Assembly: GCA_018267275.1 (NCBI GenBank)
Contig: JAFDYV010000012.1
Span: 1-64,000, forward strand
Direction: 5' to 3'
DNA length: 64,000 nucleotides
DNA from: Bacteroidota bacterium
GTDB taxonomy: Bacteria > Bacteroidota > Bacteroidia > Cytophagales > Cyclobacteriaceae
In this document: positions 7,649 to 15,001 of the stretch, in pieces
Numbering within the stretch: position 1 is the stretch's first letter
Layout: each line of letters starts with the position of its first letter
Notes under the pieces: generated by a model
Database searches by the model: none
The model's input: only the letters and a program-made list of their open reading frames with translations
What the model was told of the DNA's origin: nothing
Position numbers and translations under genes: made by a program

Positions 7649-8230
7649 TCATAGTTTTACAGGAGTTAAGTTAATTGAGAAAGTCAGTGTCAGGTCATCG
7701 CCTGTTTTGATGGAGCCGAACATAAATGTGGGTGGCTCCACCTTGAAGTCTGTCATCTTTAAAGCATACTTGGCAGTGCAGCTGAGGTCACCGTTGGCGC
7801 CTGCTTTGCAGCTGGCTTCAAGGGTAATTGGCTTTGTCACGCCTGCAATGGTCAAATTGCCGTTGCACTTTAGGTTGTTGCCTTCTGCCATAGAATTGGT
7901 GAGCACAAAAGTGATTTTCTTGTGTTTGTCGGTGTTCAAGGCGTTGTACGCATTTTTGTCCATGGCTCCTTTACCACTTTTGAGGCTTTCGGCAGGTAGC
8001 GAGTAGGTGAGGGAAATCAATTGAACGGGTGCTCCTTCGTTGGACAACTCGAACTTGGCATCATACACTGCCTCGGTTGAGGTCATTGTCCAATCGTGCA
8101 AGGTGCTGGTGCCGGCCACTGTTGTTTTGTTGGCCGCGGCTTGTTGAAAGCTCACTACTTTTTGCGCTGTTGTCAGCAGCGGTAGTAGTAGCAGTATGGT
8201 GATCACTAATATTCTGTATTGGGTTTTCAT
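7649..8230 (-). CDS. YceI-family periplasmic lipocalin-like protein
   Basis: 193 residues with a signal peptide (MKTQYRILVITILLLLPLLTTAQ). The mature part has the YceI pattern: AGTSTLHDW early, then the SLKSGKGAMDKNAYNALNTDKHKKITF core, then ITLEASC and a closing strand TLTFSINLTPVKL. YceI proteins are periplasmic beta-barrels that bind polyisoprenoid or other amphiphilic lipids. An N-truncated relative follows in the same frame after the TGA stop. It is divergent from the Ku gene; the shared intergenic region contains two inverted repeats. Confidence 0.88.
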   Translation of the reverse strand: MKTQYRILVITILLLLPLLTTAQKVVSFQQAAANKTTVAGTSTLHDWTMTSTEAVYDAKFELSNEGAPVQLISLTYSLPAESLKSGKGAMDKNAYNALNTDKHKKITFVLTNSMAEGNNLKCNGNLTIAGVTKPITLEASCKAGANGDLSCTAKYALKMTDFKVEPPTFMFGSIKTGDDLTLTFSINLTPVKL

Positions 8231-8333
8231 TTTGCTTGGCTGTTTTGTTGGTACAATGTTAGGCCTGCTTCAAACCATACTGAATGATGGGTATCAACCC
8301 ACTACATGATTCTCGTCAGGTAATGTCATGATG

Positions 8334-8373
8334 AATAACAGGTGTGCTCCCAGGCTCGATTTGACCTGTTATT
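8334..8373. repeat. 10-bp inverted repeat between the YceI and Ku genes
   Basis: AATAACAGGT (8334-8343) and its perfect reverse complement (8364-8373) are separated by 20 nt. It could be an operator for a dimeric regulator or an RNA hairpin in the leader of either divergent gene. Confidence 0.5.
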
Positions 8374-8390
8374 TTGATTTTGAAAATCAA
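8374..8390. repeat. 17-bp perfect palindrome upstream of the Ku gene
   Basis: TTGATTTT, one central G, then AAAATCAA. It directly follows the 10-bp inverted repeat and ends 52 nt before the Ku start codon. The position suits an operator. Confidence 0.5.
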
Positions 8391-8442
8391 TTCATTATCA
8401 GTAGTTTAGCGCTCTTTATTTCATTTTTTAAACTAACTACCT

Positions 8443-9291
8443 ATGCGCTCGATTTGGAAAGGTCACATCCAGTTCTCGCTCGTTACAATTCCTGTAAGGT
8501 TGTATAATGCCATCGATACTGGGCAAACCATCGGATTTAATTTGCTCACCAAGCAAGGTCACCACCCGGTTGGGTATGAAAAGAAAGATAAAGTGACTGG
8601 CGAGCCATTGAAGAATGAGGACATCGTGAAGGGTTACGAATATGAACCAGGTCAGTTTGTAATCATAGAGCAGGAAGATCTTAACAAAGTAAAGTTGAAA
8701 AGTGAAAAGGTAATAGAGATACAGGGATTTGTGCAGCGCGATGAAGTTCATCCAACGCTTTTTGAGGCTCCCTATTTTTTGGGGCCAGATGGGGATGTGG
8801 CCGCTAAGACTTACGGCCTATTATGCGCCACACTTAAGGAGTCGGGTAAAGTAGGCGTAGGCAAAGTGGTTTTGCGCGACCGTGAGACACCAGTTCTTAT
8901 TACGCCTCACGAACGCGGCATTTTGTTGTATCGGCTACGTTTTCCCAGCGAAGTAAAGAACATGAGTGAAGTGCCAAGCTTGCTCGAGGTAAAAGCCGAC
9001 AAAGAGCAACTAAAGTTGGCGAAAACATTGGTGGATTCAATGACCACTAAGTTTACTAACATAGAAATGAAAGATCATTACTACGATGCCGTAAAGTCTT
9101 TGATTGATGCAAAGATAGCCGGCAAAGAAGTGGTAATGGTAACAGAAGAGGAACCGAAAGTAGTCGATATCATGACTGCGCTGAAGGCAAGCATTGATGC
9201 CGCGAAGAAAAAACCAATGGAGAAAGCTATTGGCGCGGCAGCGAAAGAAAGGAAAGAAGACGGGAAGAAATTGAAGAAAAAGGCAAGCTAA
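8443..9291 (+). CDS. ku: Bacterial Ku, non-homologous end-joining DNA-end binding protein
   Basis: 282 residues, typical for bacterial Ku. It opens MRSIWKGHIQFSLVTIPVRLYNA, the standard family start, followed by the Ku core (about 10-195) with GYEYEPGQFVIIEQEDL and KSEKVIEIQGFV. A lysine-rich C-terminal tail (about 235-282) is common in bacterial Ku and contacts DNA. It forms a homodimeric ring on double-strand ends and recruits ligase LigD. No LigD is visible in this window, so the partner must be elsewhere. The DUF4421 gene follows 28 nt downstream on the same strand, so co-transcription is possible. I see no clear TAnnTTTG box upstream. Confidence 0.95.
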   Translation: MRSIWKGHIQFSLVTIPVRLYNAIDTGQTIGFNLLTKQGHHPVGYEKKDKVTGEPLKNEDIVKGYEYEPGQFVIIEQEDLNKVKLKSEKVIEIQGFVQRDEVHPTLFEAPYFLGPDGDVAAKTYGLLCATLKESGKVGVGKVVLRDRETPVLITPHERGILLYRLRFPSEVKNMSEVPSLLEVKADKEQLKLAKTLVDSMTTKFTNIEMKDHYYDAVKSLIDAKIAGKEVVMVTEEEPKVVDIMTALKASIDAAKKKPMEKAIGAAAKERKEDGKKLKKKAS

Positions 9292-9319
9292 TAACTTAGC
9301 CTTCCCTCATACCCTGTTA

Positions 9320-10359
9320 ATGTTGCGTGCTTTATTCTTACCTCTGCTTCTATTGCTTTGTGTAGATGGGTTCTCGCAAAGCAAATTCCTCGATTCAATT
9401 GCGCGGGCGCAATATGTGCAACGCTTTCCTGATTATTTTTTTATTTGGCCGGTGTTTCGTCAACGGGCATCTTCTTTTGAGTTCCAAAGCACTCGCACTC
9501 CGAGTCAAAAAGTTGCATTTAGTCCCAACATTCGGTACCACGCTGGATTAGGATTTTATTTATTCGAAGTGGGCTTTCAGTTTATTGTGGCATTGCCTCC
9601 TTCTCAAACAAGCATACAGGAATTTGGCGAGTCGGAGTCGTTTGACTTGCAAGCGAACTTGGTAGGGAAGAATTGGGGACTCGATGCATTTACTGAACGG
9701 TATAAAGGGTACTACATTGAAGACGCAAGTTTAACAATACCTAAAGGTCAGCCAAAGGAGCAACGCAAAGACATTGAAACGGTGAATACCGGGGTTGCAG
9801 GATTATTCTTCTTCAACAAACGTAGATTTTCAGTTCGGGCCACCTACAATTTTTACGAGCGGCAATTAAAAAAAGCGCAGGGTCTCCGTTTGTTATGGCC
9901 AGTTTCAACCGATTTAAGTTTCGTGCCGATTCGTTGGTTTATAATTTAAGCGAGAATGCAGCGTTTGGGGATGCAGGTGACTTTAAGGATTTGACATATT
10001 CTACCGCTACTATTGCACCAGGCTATGCTTATACCTTTGTTGTCAACAAAAGTTGGTTCTTGGGTACATCTGGCGGGGTGGGGCCTGCTTTTAATTTTTT
10101 CGATTATTCTGTAGGGCAAAATGGTAACTCGGTGGTGGATGTTCGGCCATTTTTCAACGTTCGTCTTTCTGCCGGTTACAACAGCGAACGATTCTTTGCA
10201 GGGATCATTTATTCTTATCAAACGGTCAATATCCATTTTGAAAATATCCAATTCACGAGTCGCAATGGTACTTTCCGTCTACAATTTGGGTATCGCTTTC
10301 GCGAGGTAGGTATATTGAAAAAAAGGGCTACAGAAATGATTAAGCCAAAAAGCAGGTAA
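9320..10359 (+). pseudogene. DUF4421 family protein, interrupted by a frameshift
   Basis: The N-terminal part (9320-9949, frame A) has a signal peptide and the family segment ERYKGYYIED. The C-terminal part (9895-10359, frame B) continues the outer-membrane-like beta strands (APGYAYTFVVNKSWFLGTSGGVGPAFNF and onward). Adding one base in the GGG run near 9881-9883 joins them smoothly into KKAQGSPFVMASFNRFKF, giving about 346 residues. DUF4421 proteins are predicted outer-membrane barrels of unknown function. The break could be a real frameshift mutation, phase variation at a short G run, or a sequencing error. Everything else about the gene looks intact. Confidence 0.7.
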
Positions 10360-10361
10360 AG

Positions 10362-10583
10362 CTATTTTTTCTTGGGCACTGGGTCGTAACCGCTTGTGCC
10401 CCATGGATGGCATCTTGCGATGCGCTTTGCGCCTAGTATGATACCTCTTACGACACCCCATTCTTGAATGGCCTCAATGGTGTATTGTGAGCAGCTAGGC
10501 ATGTGCCTGCAATGTGCACCTAAATAAGGCGAAATCGCGCCTTGGTAAAAGCGGATAGGTAAAATGAACAACTTTCGCCACAT
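10362..10583 (-). CDS. yidD: Membrane protein insertion efficiency factor YidD
   Basis: 73 residues from ATG 10583. It has the family core IRFYQGAISPYLGAHCRHMPSCSQYTIEAI and the end RIARCHPWGTSGYDPVPKKK, with the conserved cysteines and the HPW motif. YidD sits at the inner face of the membrane and helps YidC insert membrane proteins. The reading frame could begin at a TTG nine bases earlier, but that TTG overlaps the TACATTTG promoter box, so the ATG is preferred. It is usually found next to rnpA or yidC; here it stands alone, convergent with the DUF4421 gene. Confidence 0.93.
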   Translation of the reverse strand: MWRKLFILPIRFYQGAISPYLGAHCRHMPSCSQYTIEAIQEWGVVRGIILGAKRIARCHPWGTSGYDPVPKKK

Positions 10584-10589
10584 CAGTTG

Positions 10590-10597
10590 CAAATGTA
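10590..10597 (-). promoter_or_regulatory. -7 element of yidD
   Basis: TACATTTG on the minus strand, ending 6 nt before the ATG at 10583. It decides the start choice and predicts an almost leaderless mRNA. No good -33 box is visible. Confidence 0.45.
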
Positions 10598-10642
10598 CCT
10601 TTTGTTCACAATTTCGCGGCTGTTTTATTAAGGCCTAATGTC

Positions 10643-10650
10643 TATTTTTG
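10643..10650 (+). promoter_or_regulatory. -7 element of the membrane GAF gene
   Basis: TATTTTTG, an exact TAnnTTTG match. It overlaps the first possible start (TTG at 10648), so translation should begin at the ATG at 10666 or a nearby ATG. Confidence 0.5.
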
Positions 10651-10665
10651 CTTCACCTATATCCT

Positions 10666-12054
10666 ATGGCTATGATGAACAGTGCAATCTTTAACATTGG
10701 TGTAAACGAGGAAAACTCTGAATACCTTAACGAAAAAATAAGGGCCACCAATTTTCTCAATTTCTTTTATGGGTTATTAAGTTTGGGATTTGTTGCCGTC
10801 ACTGTCAAGTACTTGCCCGGCCTAACGTACCTTACGATTATATTTTTTGCAATTACGGTAGCAGCCTTGCTATTCAATTACTTGGCATTACCTGGTTTGG
10901 CGCGCTTTCTTTCTTGTTTCGGTTTACTTTCGGTTTATTCAATTTATGCCGCCATGGTAACGCCAGATCACCAGCCGCTGCTGGCTGGTTTTATGTGTTT
11001 GCAGGTACTGTTCCTTTTGCCCCCGTGGATACTTTTCGACTTAGAAGAACGCGGTTCGCTGATTCTCTATTGTTCCGTGGCCATATTGGTCACCTTTTTG
11101 AGTCCATTTCTAAATGACGTTTTTACGTATGACGCACCAGCCGAAGTTGTGGAACTTTTTAGAACGGGATGGCTATTGTACCTCTGTATTTTCTCTGCTG
11201 TCGCCTCGATGACTGGCGCGCTCTTTTTTTTGGAGATAGCCACCTTTCAAACAGGCAGAAAAAATGCTCAGTTGATTAGCGAGATGACAAAAAAAGCTGA
11301 AGAAATTGCTGCCAACGAGAAAAAACTAAACGATTACATTAACGAAATTGAAGCTGCGAAAAAAGAGGACGAAAAGCGGCAGTGGGCATCCAATGGTATC
11401 GCGAAGTTCTCCGACATCCTACGTACTCACCATAGCGATGGCCAGGCGATGTACGATGCCATCATTTCCAACCTGGTAAAGTACGTGGGTGCCAATCAAG
11501 GCGGGCTGTTTCTGATTGAGGGCGAAAAGGGAGACGAGCATCTCAAACTCATGTCCATGTATGCCTACGACCGTAAGAAATACATGACCAAACAAGTGGG
11601 GCTTGGCGAAGGTGTGTTGGGTCAGGCAGTATTAGAAAAGTCAGTTGTATACTTAAAGCAAATACCAGAGAATTATGTGGTGATTACCTCTGGGTTGGGA
11701 GGGGCCGTGCCCCGCAGTTTGGTCATTGTTCCGTTGATCTTAAATGAAGAGGTGTATGGCGTCATTGAGTTGGCATCGTTCAAGGAATTTGAGCAGCATG
11801 TTCGGGACTTTGTACTCCGCATTGCCGAGAGTATTGCCTCTAGCGTATCTTCGGTACGGGTAAGTGAACGCACAAAAACACTGTTGGAGGAGTTGCAGCA
11901 GCAAACGGAAGAAATGAAGTCTCAAGAAGAGGAAATGCGCCAAAACATGGAAGAGCTAGTTGCCACTCAAGAAGAAATGCAACGCAAAGAGCGCGAGTAC
12001 ATTCAGCGGATTGAAGAGTTGGAAAAAGGGCAACTTACTCAATCGTATAACTGA
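10666..12054 (+). CDS. Multi-spanning membrane protein with GAF domain and coiled coils
   Basis: 462 residues from ATG 10666. About six membrane helices occupy residues 30-185 (for example FYGLLSLGFVAVTV and ILYCSVAILVTFLSPFL). A coiled coil (about 200-235) leads to a GAF domain (about 250-395; ANQGGLFLIEG...GLGEGVLGQAVLEKSVVYL...VIVPLILNEEVYGVIELASF). A second, glutamate-rich coiled coil ends the protein. There is no kinase, cyclase or phosphatase output domain. Similar Cytophagales proteins pass signals through the coiled coil to partners; the ligand is unknown. The last 20 bp overlap the 3' end of cysS tail to tail. Confidence 0.8.
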   Translation: MAMMNSAIFNIGVNEENSEYLNEKIRATNFLNFFYGLLSLGFVAVTVKYLPGLTYLTIIFFAITVAALLFNYLALPGLARFLSCFGLLSVYSIYAAMVTPDHQPLLAGFMCLQVLFLLPPWILFDLEERGSLILYCSVAILVTFLSPFLNDVFTYDAPAEVVELFRTGWLLYLCIFSAVASMTGALFFLEIATFQTGRKNAQLISEMTKKAEEIAANEKKLNDYINEIEAAKKEDEKRQWASNGIAKFSDILRTHHSDGQAMYDAIISNLVKYVGANQGGLFLIEGEKGDEHLKLMSMYAYDRKKYMTKQVGLGEGVLGQAVLEKSVVYLKQIPENYVVITSGLGGAVPRSLVIVPLILNEEVYGVIELASFKEFEQHVRDFVLRIAESIASSVSSVRVSERTKTLLEELQQQTEEMKSQEEEMRQNMEELVATQEEMQRKEREYIQRIEELEKGQLTQSYN

Positions 12055-13540
12055 TTTCACCGTCCTTGCCATCTTTGAGCTGGATACCTGCAGCTTGAAG
12101 GTCATCTCTTATTTTGTCTGACAACGCAAAGTTTCTGTCTGCACGTACTTTTTTTCGAAGGCCGATCACTACATCCATGACTTTGGTGAGTGTGTTGTTG
12201 TTTACTTCAGTCTCTTCCGTTAGGCCCAACACATCCTCCATCATTGCAATATAGGTGGCCTTGAAACGATTGAAGGTTGCAGAATCTACTGATTCAATGC
12301 CGATGGTCCCGGCCTTGAAGCTATTGATGCGGGCGCTCATCTCAAATAAGGCAGCAATTGCCTTGGCCGTATTAAAATCATCGCTCATGGCCGTATAGAC
12401 GTCTTGCACCAATTGATTTAAAGCCTGCGCCAGCGCTTGGTCTGCAACTTTGCCTGAAGTATGATCCATCTTCTTGACAACGGACAGCGAGTTTGCCAAT
12501 TTCTTGTAACCCTTTTCAGCGGCATTCAGTGCGTCATTTGAAAAGTCAAGCGTGCTAGAGTAGTGTGATTGCAGCATGAAAAACCTAACGGTCATCGGGC
12601 TGTAGCCGCGTTCTAGCAATCGATGGTTGCCGGCAAAGAGTTCGCTTGGCAAGAAAGAATTACCCAGTGATTTGCTCATCTTTTGCCCGTTTACCGTTAG
12701 CATGTTGGAGTGAAGCCAGTACTTTACGGGCGATTTTCCGTTGGCACCTACGGCTTGTGCAATTTCACATTCGTGGTGGGGAAATTTTAAATCCATTCCA
12801 CCGCCATGAATATCAAAAGTCTCACCCAAATATTTGGTGCTCATCACGGTACATTCAATATGCCATCCAGGAAATCCCTCACCCCAAGGTGATGGCCACC
12901 GCATAATGTGCGCGGGCGAGGCTTTCTTCCAAAGTGCAAAGTCCACTTTGTTTCTTTTTTCATCTTGGCTGTCCAATTTACGGCCGCTTTCCATCAGCTC
13001 TTCAATTTTGCGCCCGCTTAAAATTCCGTAGTGGTGAGATTCATTATACTTGGTCACATCAAAATATACTGAGCCGTTTACCTCATATGCCAAACCTTTG
13101 TTGAGCAGCTTTTTGGTGATTTCAATCTGTTCTACGATGTGGCCTGTGGCTGTGGGCTCGATGCTGGGCGGCAGCATGTTGAACTGGTGCAGCACTTCAT
13201 GGAAGTCGTTACTATACGTTTGCACGATTTCCATCGGCTCCAACTGTTCCAAGCGGGCTTTCTTCGCAATTTTGTCTTCTCCCTCATCAGCATCGCTTTC
13301 TAAATGCCCGACATCGGTGATGTTACGTACATAACGAACTTTATAACCCAAATGCCGGAAGTATCGCGATACGATGTCGAACGTCAGGAATGTGCGAACG
13401 TTGCCCAGATGAACATAGTTATAAACGGTGGGTCCGCACACATACATGCCTACATGGCCGGGGTTAGTGGGCACGAAAACTTCTTTGTTACTAGTAAGCG
13501 AGTTCGATAAAGAAACCGGGTATTTTTCGTAAAGCGTCAT
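12035..13540 (-). CDS. cysS: Cysteinyl-tRNA synthetase
   Basis: 501 residues from ATG 13540. It charges tRNA-Cys with cysteine. The class I signature appears as YVHLGNVRTFLTFD (HIGH equivalent) and GQKMSKSLGN (KMSKS). The zinc-site residues are in MYVCGPTVYNYVHLGN, WHIECTVM and FPHHECEIAQ, as expected for CysRS. The C-terminal anticodon-binding DALR-type region ends with DDLQAAGIQLKDGKDGEISY. The frame is open further upstream, but the promoter (13557-13587) lies there and the family begins with MTLYEKYPVSLSNSLT. It is divergent from rpe. Confidence 0.95.
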   Translation of the reverse strand: MTLYEKYPVSLSNSLTSNKEVFVPTNPGHVGMYVCGPTVYNYVHLGNVRTFLTFDIVSRYFRHLGYKVRYVRNITDVGHLESDADEGEDKIAKKARLEQLEPMEIVQTYSNDFHEVLHQFNMLPPSIEPTATGHIVEQIEITKKLLNKGLAYEVNGSVYFDVTKYNESHHYGILSGRKIEELMESGRKLDSQDEKRNKVDFALWKKASPAHIMRWPSPWGEGFPGWHIECTVMSTKYLGETFDIHGGGMDLKFPHHECEIAQAVGANGKSPVKYWLHSNMLTVNGQKMSKSLGNSFLPSELFAGNHRLLERGYSPMTVRFFMLQSHYSSTLDFSNDALNAAEKGYKKLANSLSVVKKMDHTSGKVADQALAQALNQLVQDVYTAMSDDFNTAKAIAALFEMSARINSFKAGTIGIESVDSATFNRFKATYIAMMEDVLGLTEETEVNNNTLTKVMDVVIGLRKKVRADRNFALSDKIRDDLQAAGIQLKDGKDGEISYTIE

Positions 13541-13556
13541 GACATTTGAAAGGCAG

Positions 13557-13587
13557 CAAAGATAAACTAAATGAGCTAAACGACAAT
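13557..13587 (-). promoter_or_regulatory. cysS promoter
   Basis: On the minus strand, ATTG (13584-13587), 19 nt, then TATCTTTG (13557-13564). This is among the best promoter matches in the window. The predicted leader is about 10 nt. Confidence 0.65.
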
Positions 13588-13633
13588 TGTAAATGTTGGT
13601 TGTGGATGGTTTAGATTCATGCCAAACGAATTG

Positions 13634-13641
13634 TACTTTTG
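13634..13641 (+). promoter_or_regulatory. rpe -7 element
   Basis: TACTTTTG, 4 nt before the rpe ATG at 13646. TTAG lies 19 nt upstream as a weak -33 box. The spacing predicts a leaderless mRNA and rules out the ATG at 13619. Confidence 0.5.
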
Positions 13642-13645
13642 TGAC

Positions 13646-14299
13646 ATGAAACCGATAATCGCCCCGTCCATTTTGGCGGCTGACTTTGCCAATCTGCAAC
13701 ACGAAATTGAGATGATCAACGAAAGTGATGCTGACTGGGTACATGTCGATATTATGGACGGTGTATTTGTGCCCAATATTTCGATGGGCTTACCCGTGGT
13801 GGAAGCAATTAACCGGCACGCTCGCAAACCATTGGATGTGCATTTGATGATTGTGAATCCCGAAAGATATGTAGAAGCGTTTTTTAAGGCTGGGGCCAAA
13901 GTCATTTCGGTGCACATCGAAGCTTGCCCTCATTTGCACCGTAACATCCAGCAAATTAAAGCCCTCAATATCAAGGCAGGGGTGGCGGTGAATCCACATA
14001 CTCCGATAGACTTATTGAAAGACATTATCGCTGATGTGGATTTAGTATGCTTAATGTCGGTAAACCCAGGGTTTGGCGGTCAGAAGTTTATTGAAAACAC
14101 GTATCAAAAAGTAAAAGAACTTCGGCAGTTGATTAACCAACGTCAATCTTCTGCGTTAATTGAAATCGATGGTGGGGTGAACGAGAAAAACGCAAAGCCA
14201 TTGCTTGATGCCGGGGCAAACGTGTTAGTGGCAGGCAATTTTGTATTTAGTGCACCTCAGCCAAAGGAAGTAATCGGCAAGCTTAAAGCTTTGGCCTGA
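13646..14299 (+). CDS. rpe: Ribulose-phosphate 3-epimerase
   Basis: 217 residues. It interconverts ribulose-5-phosphate and xylulose-5-phosphate in the pentose phosphate pathway. Family marks: start IIAPSILAADFANL, metal/catalytic segment WVHVDIMDGVFVPNIS, DVHLMI, the second catalytic Asp in LIEIDGGVNEKN, and the phosphate loop VAGNFVF. Length matches the TIM-barrel family. An ATG at 13619 is in frame but lies upstream of the -7 element, so 13646 is chosen. lpoB follows 36 nt downstream on the same strand. Confidence 0.95.
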   Translation: MKPIIAPSILAADFANLQHEIEMINESDADWVHVDIMDGVFVPNISMGLPVVEAINRHARKPLDVHLMIVNPERYVEAFFKAGAKVISVHIEACPHLHRNIQQIKALNIKAGVAVNPHTPIDLLKDIIADVDLVCLMSVNPGFGGQKFIENTYQKVKELRQLINQRQSSALIEIDGGVNEKNAKPLLDAGANVLVAGNFVFSAPQPKEVIGKLKALA

Positions 14300-14335
14300 T
14301 TTTTGGCATTTTCTGGTCACGTAAAGTTATTCAGC

Positions 14336-14911
14336 ATGAAACTTCATATATGGGCTTGGGTGGTAATAGGGCTTTTTTCATCATGCGCCCGTTCTGTTAC
14401 GCGCATCGACCCAAACCAGCAAATCGATTTAAGTGGCCGATGGAATGACAGTGATTCGCGCCAAGTGTCTAAAAAGATGATTAACGACTTGCTAGCGAGC
14501 GATAAGTTCAAAGAATATTCGAAGTCGCTAGGTAAGAAGCCTGCAATCATTGTTGGGCTCATACGTAACAAAACCAGCGAGCATATTGACGCAGACAATT
14601 ACATCAAGAAGATTGAGCTTGCCATTTACAATTCGGGCGTGGCCGATCTGGTGGAGTCGGGCACTTTTCGCGATAAGCTCAGGGAAGAACGTGCACAACA
14701 GCAAGACTTCGCCAACCCTTCAACTGTCGCTCAGTGGGGAAAAGAAACAGGCGCTAATTTGATGCTGTTTGGCGAGATGACTTCTGAGACAGACGTTTAT
14801 AACAAACGCAGGGTGGTAAATTATGTCACAACCCTTTTTCTTACTGAGATGGAGACCAACAAACGCGTTTGGGTTGGCCAGCATGAAATCAAGAAAGATA
14901 TTCGGAATTAA
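14336..14911 (+). CDS. lpoB: LpoB-like lipoprotein, penicillin-binding-protein activator
   Basis: 191 residues. SPII lipoprotein signal with lipobox LFSSC (Cys at about residue 18). The mature part follows the LpoB family: an IDLSGRWNDSDSRQV start, KKPAIIVGLIRNKTSEHID, then SGTFRDKLREERAQQ and GANLMLFGEM. In E. coli, LpoB stimulates PBP1b from the outer membrane. The next gene is a COG3014-type lipoprotein, a common LpoB neighbour. The reading frame has a TTG at 14303, but the ATG at 14336 gives a proper signal peptide. Confidence 0.88.
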   Translation: MKLHIWAWVVIGLFSSCARSVTRIDPNQQIDLSGRWNDSDSRQVSKKMINDLLASDKFKEYSKSLGKKPAIIVGLIRNKTSEHIDADNYIKKIELAIYNSGVADLVESGTFRDKLREERAQQQDFANPSTVAQWGKETGANLMLFGEMTSETDVYNKRRVVNYVTTLFLTEMETNKRVWVGQHEIKKDIRN

Positions 14912-14924
14912 AAATTAGGGTAAG

Positions 14925-15001
14925 GATTTTAGAGATAGAATTTAGAATGATATCAATGTCAAACTATGTTGTAAATCTCAAATCTAAAATCTTAAATAGA
15001 A
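14925..15001. repeat. Inverted heptamer array C
   Basis: Eleven 7-bp steps in one phase. Left units such as AATTTAG (14939-14945) are mirrored by right units such as AATCTAA (14981-14987) and AATCTTA (14988-14994). The central three steps are unlike the rest. The array covers the lpoB-COG3014 gap and runs into the N-terminal codons of the downstream gene. Confidence 0.65.

Noticed and set aside
7649..7651. TGA between the two YceI segments read as selenocysteine or programmed readthrough
   Set aside because: The first YceI domain is complete at the TGA, no SECIS-like hairpin was apparent, and YceI proteins have no Sec position. Duplication and decay is simpler.
8443..10592. Search for a complete NHEJ operon (Ku plus LigD)
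   Set aside because: Ku is clear, but the following genes are a DUF4421 barrel and yidD; no ligase or polymerase domain is present in the window.
12035..12054. 20-bp tail-to-tail overlap of the GAF gene and cysS
   Set aside because: Both ends fit their families and short convergent overlaps are common in compact genomes; no further signal was found.
13619..13645. Earlier ATG for rpe at 13619
   Set aside because: The extension lies upstream of the -7 box, and the family N-terminus begins at MKPIIAPSILAADF.
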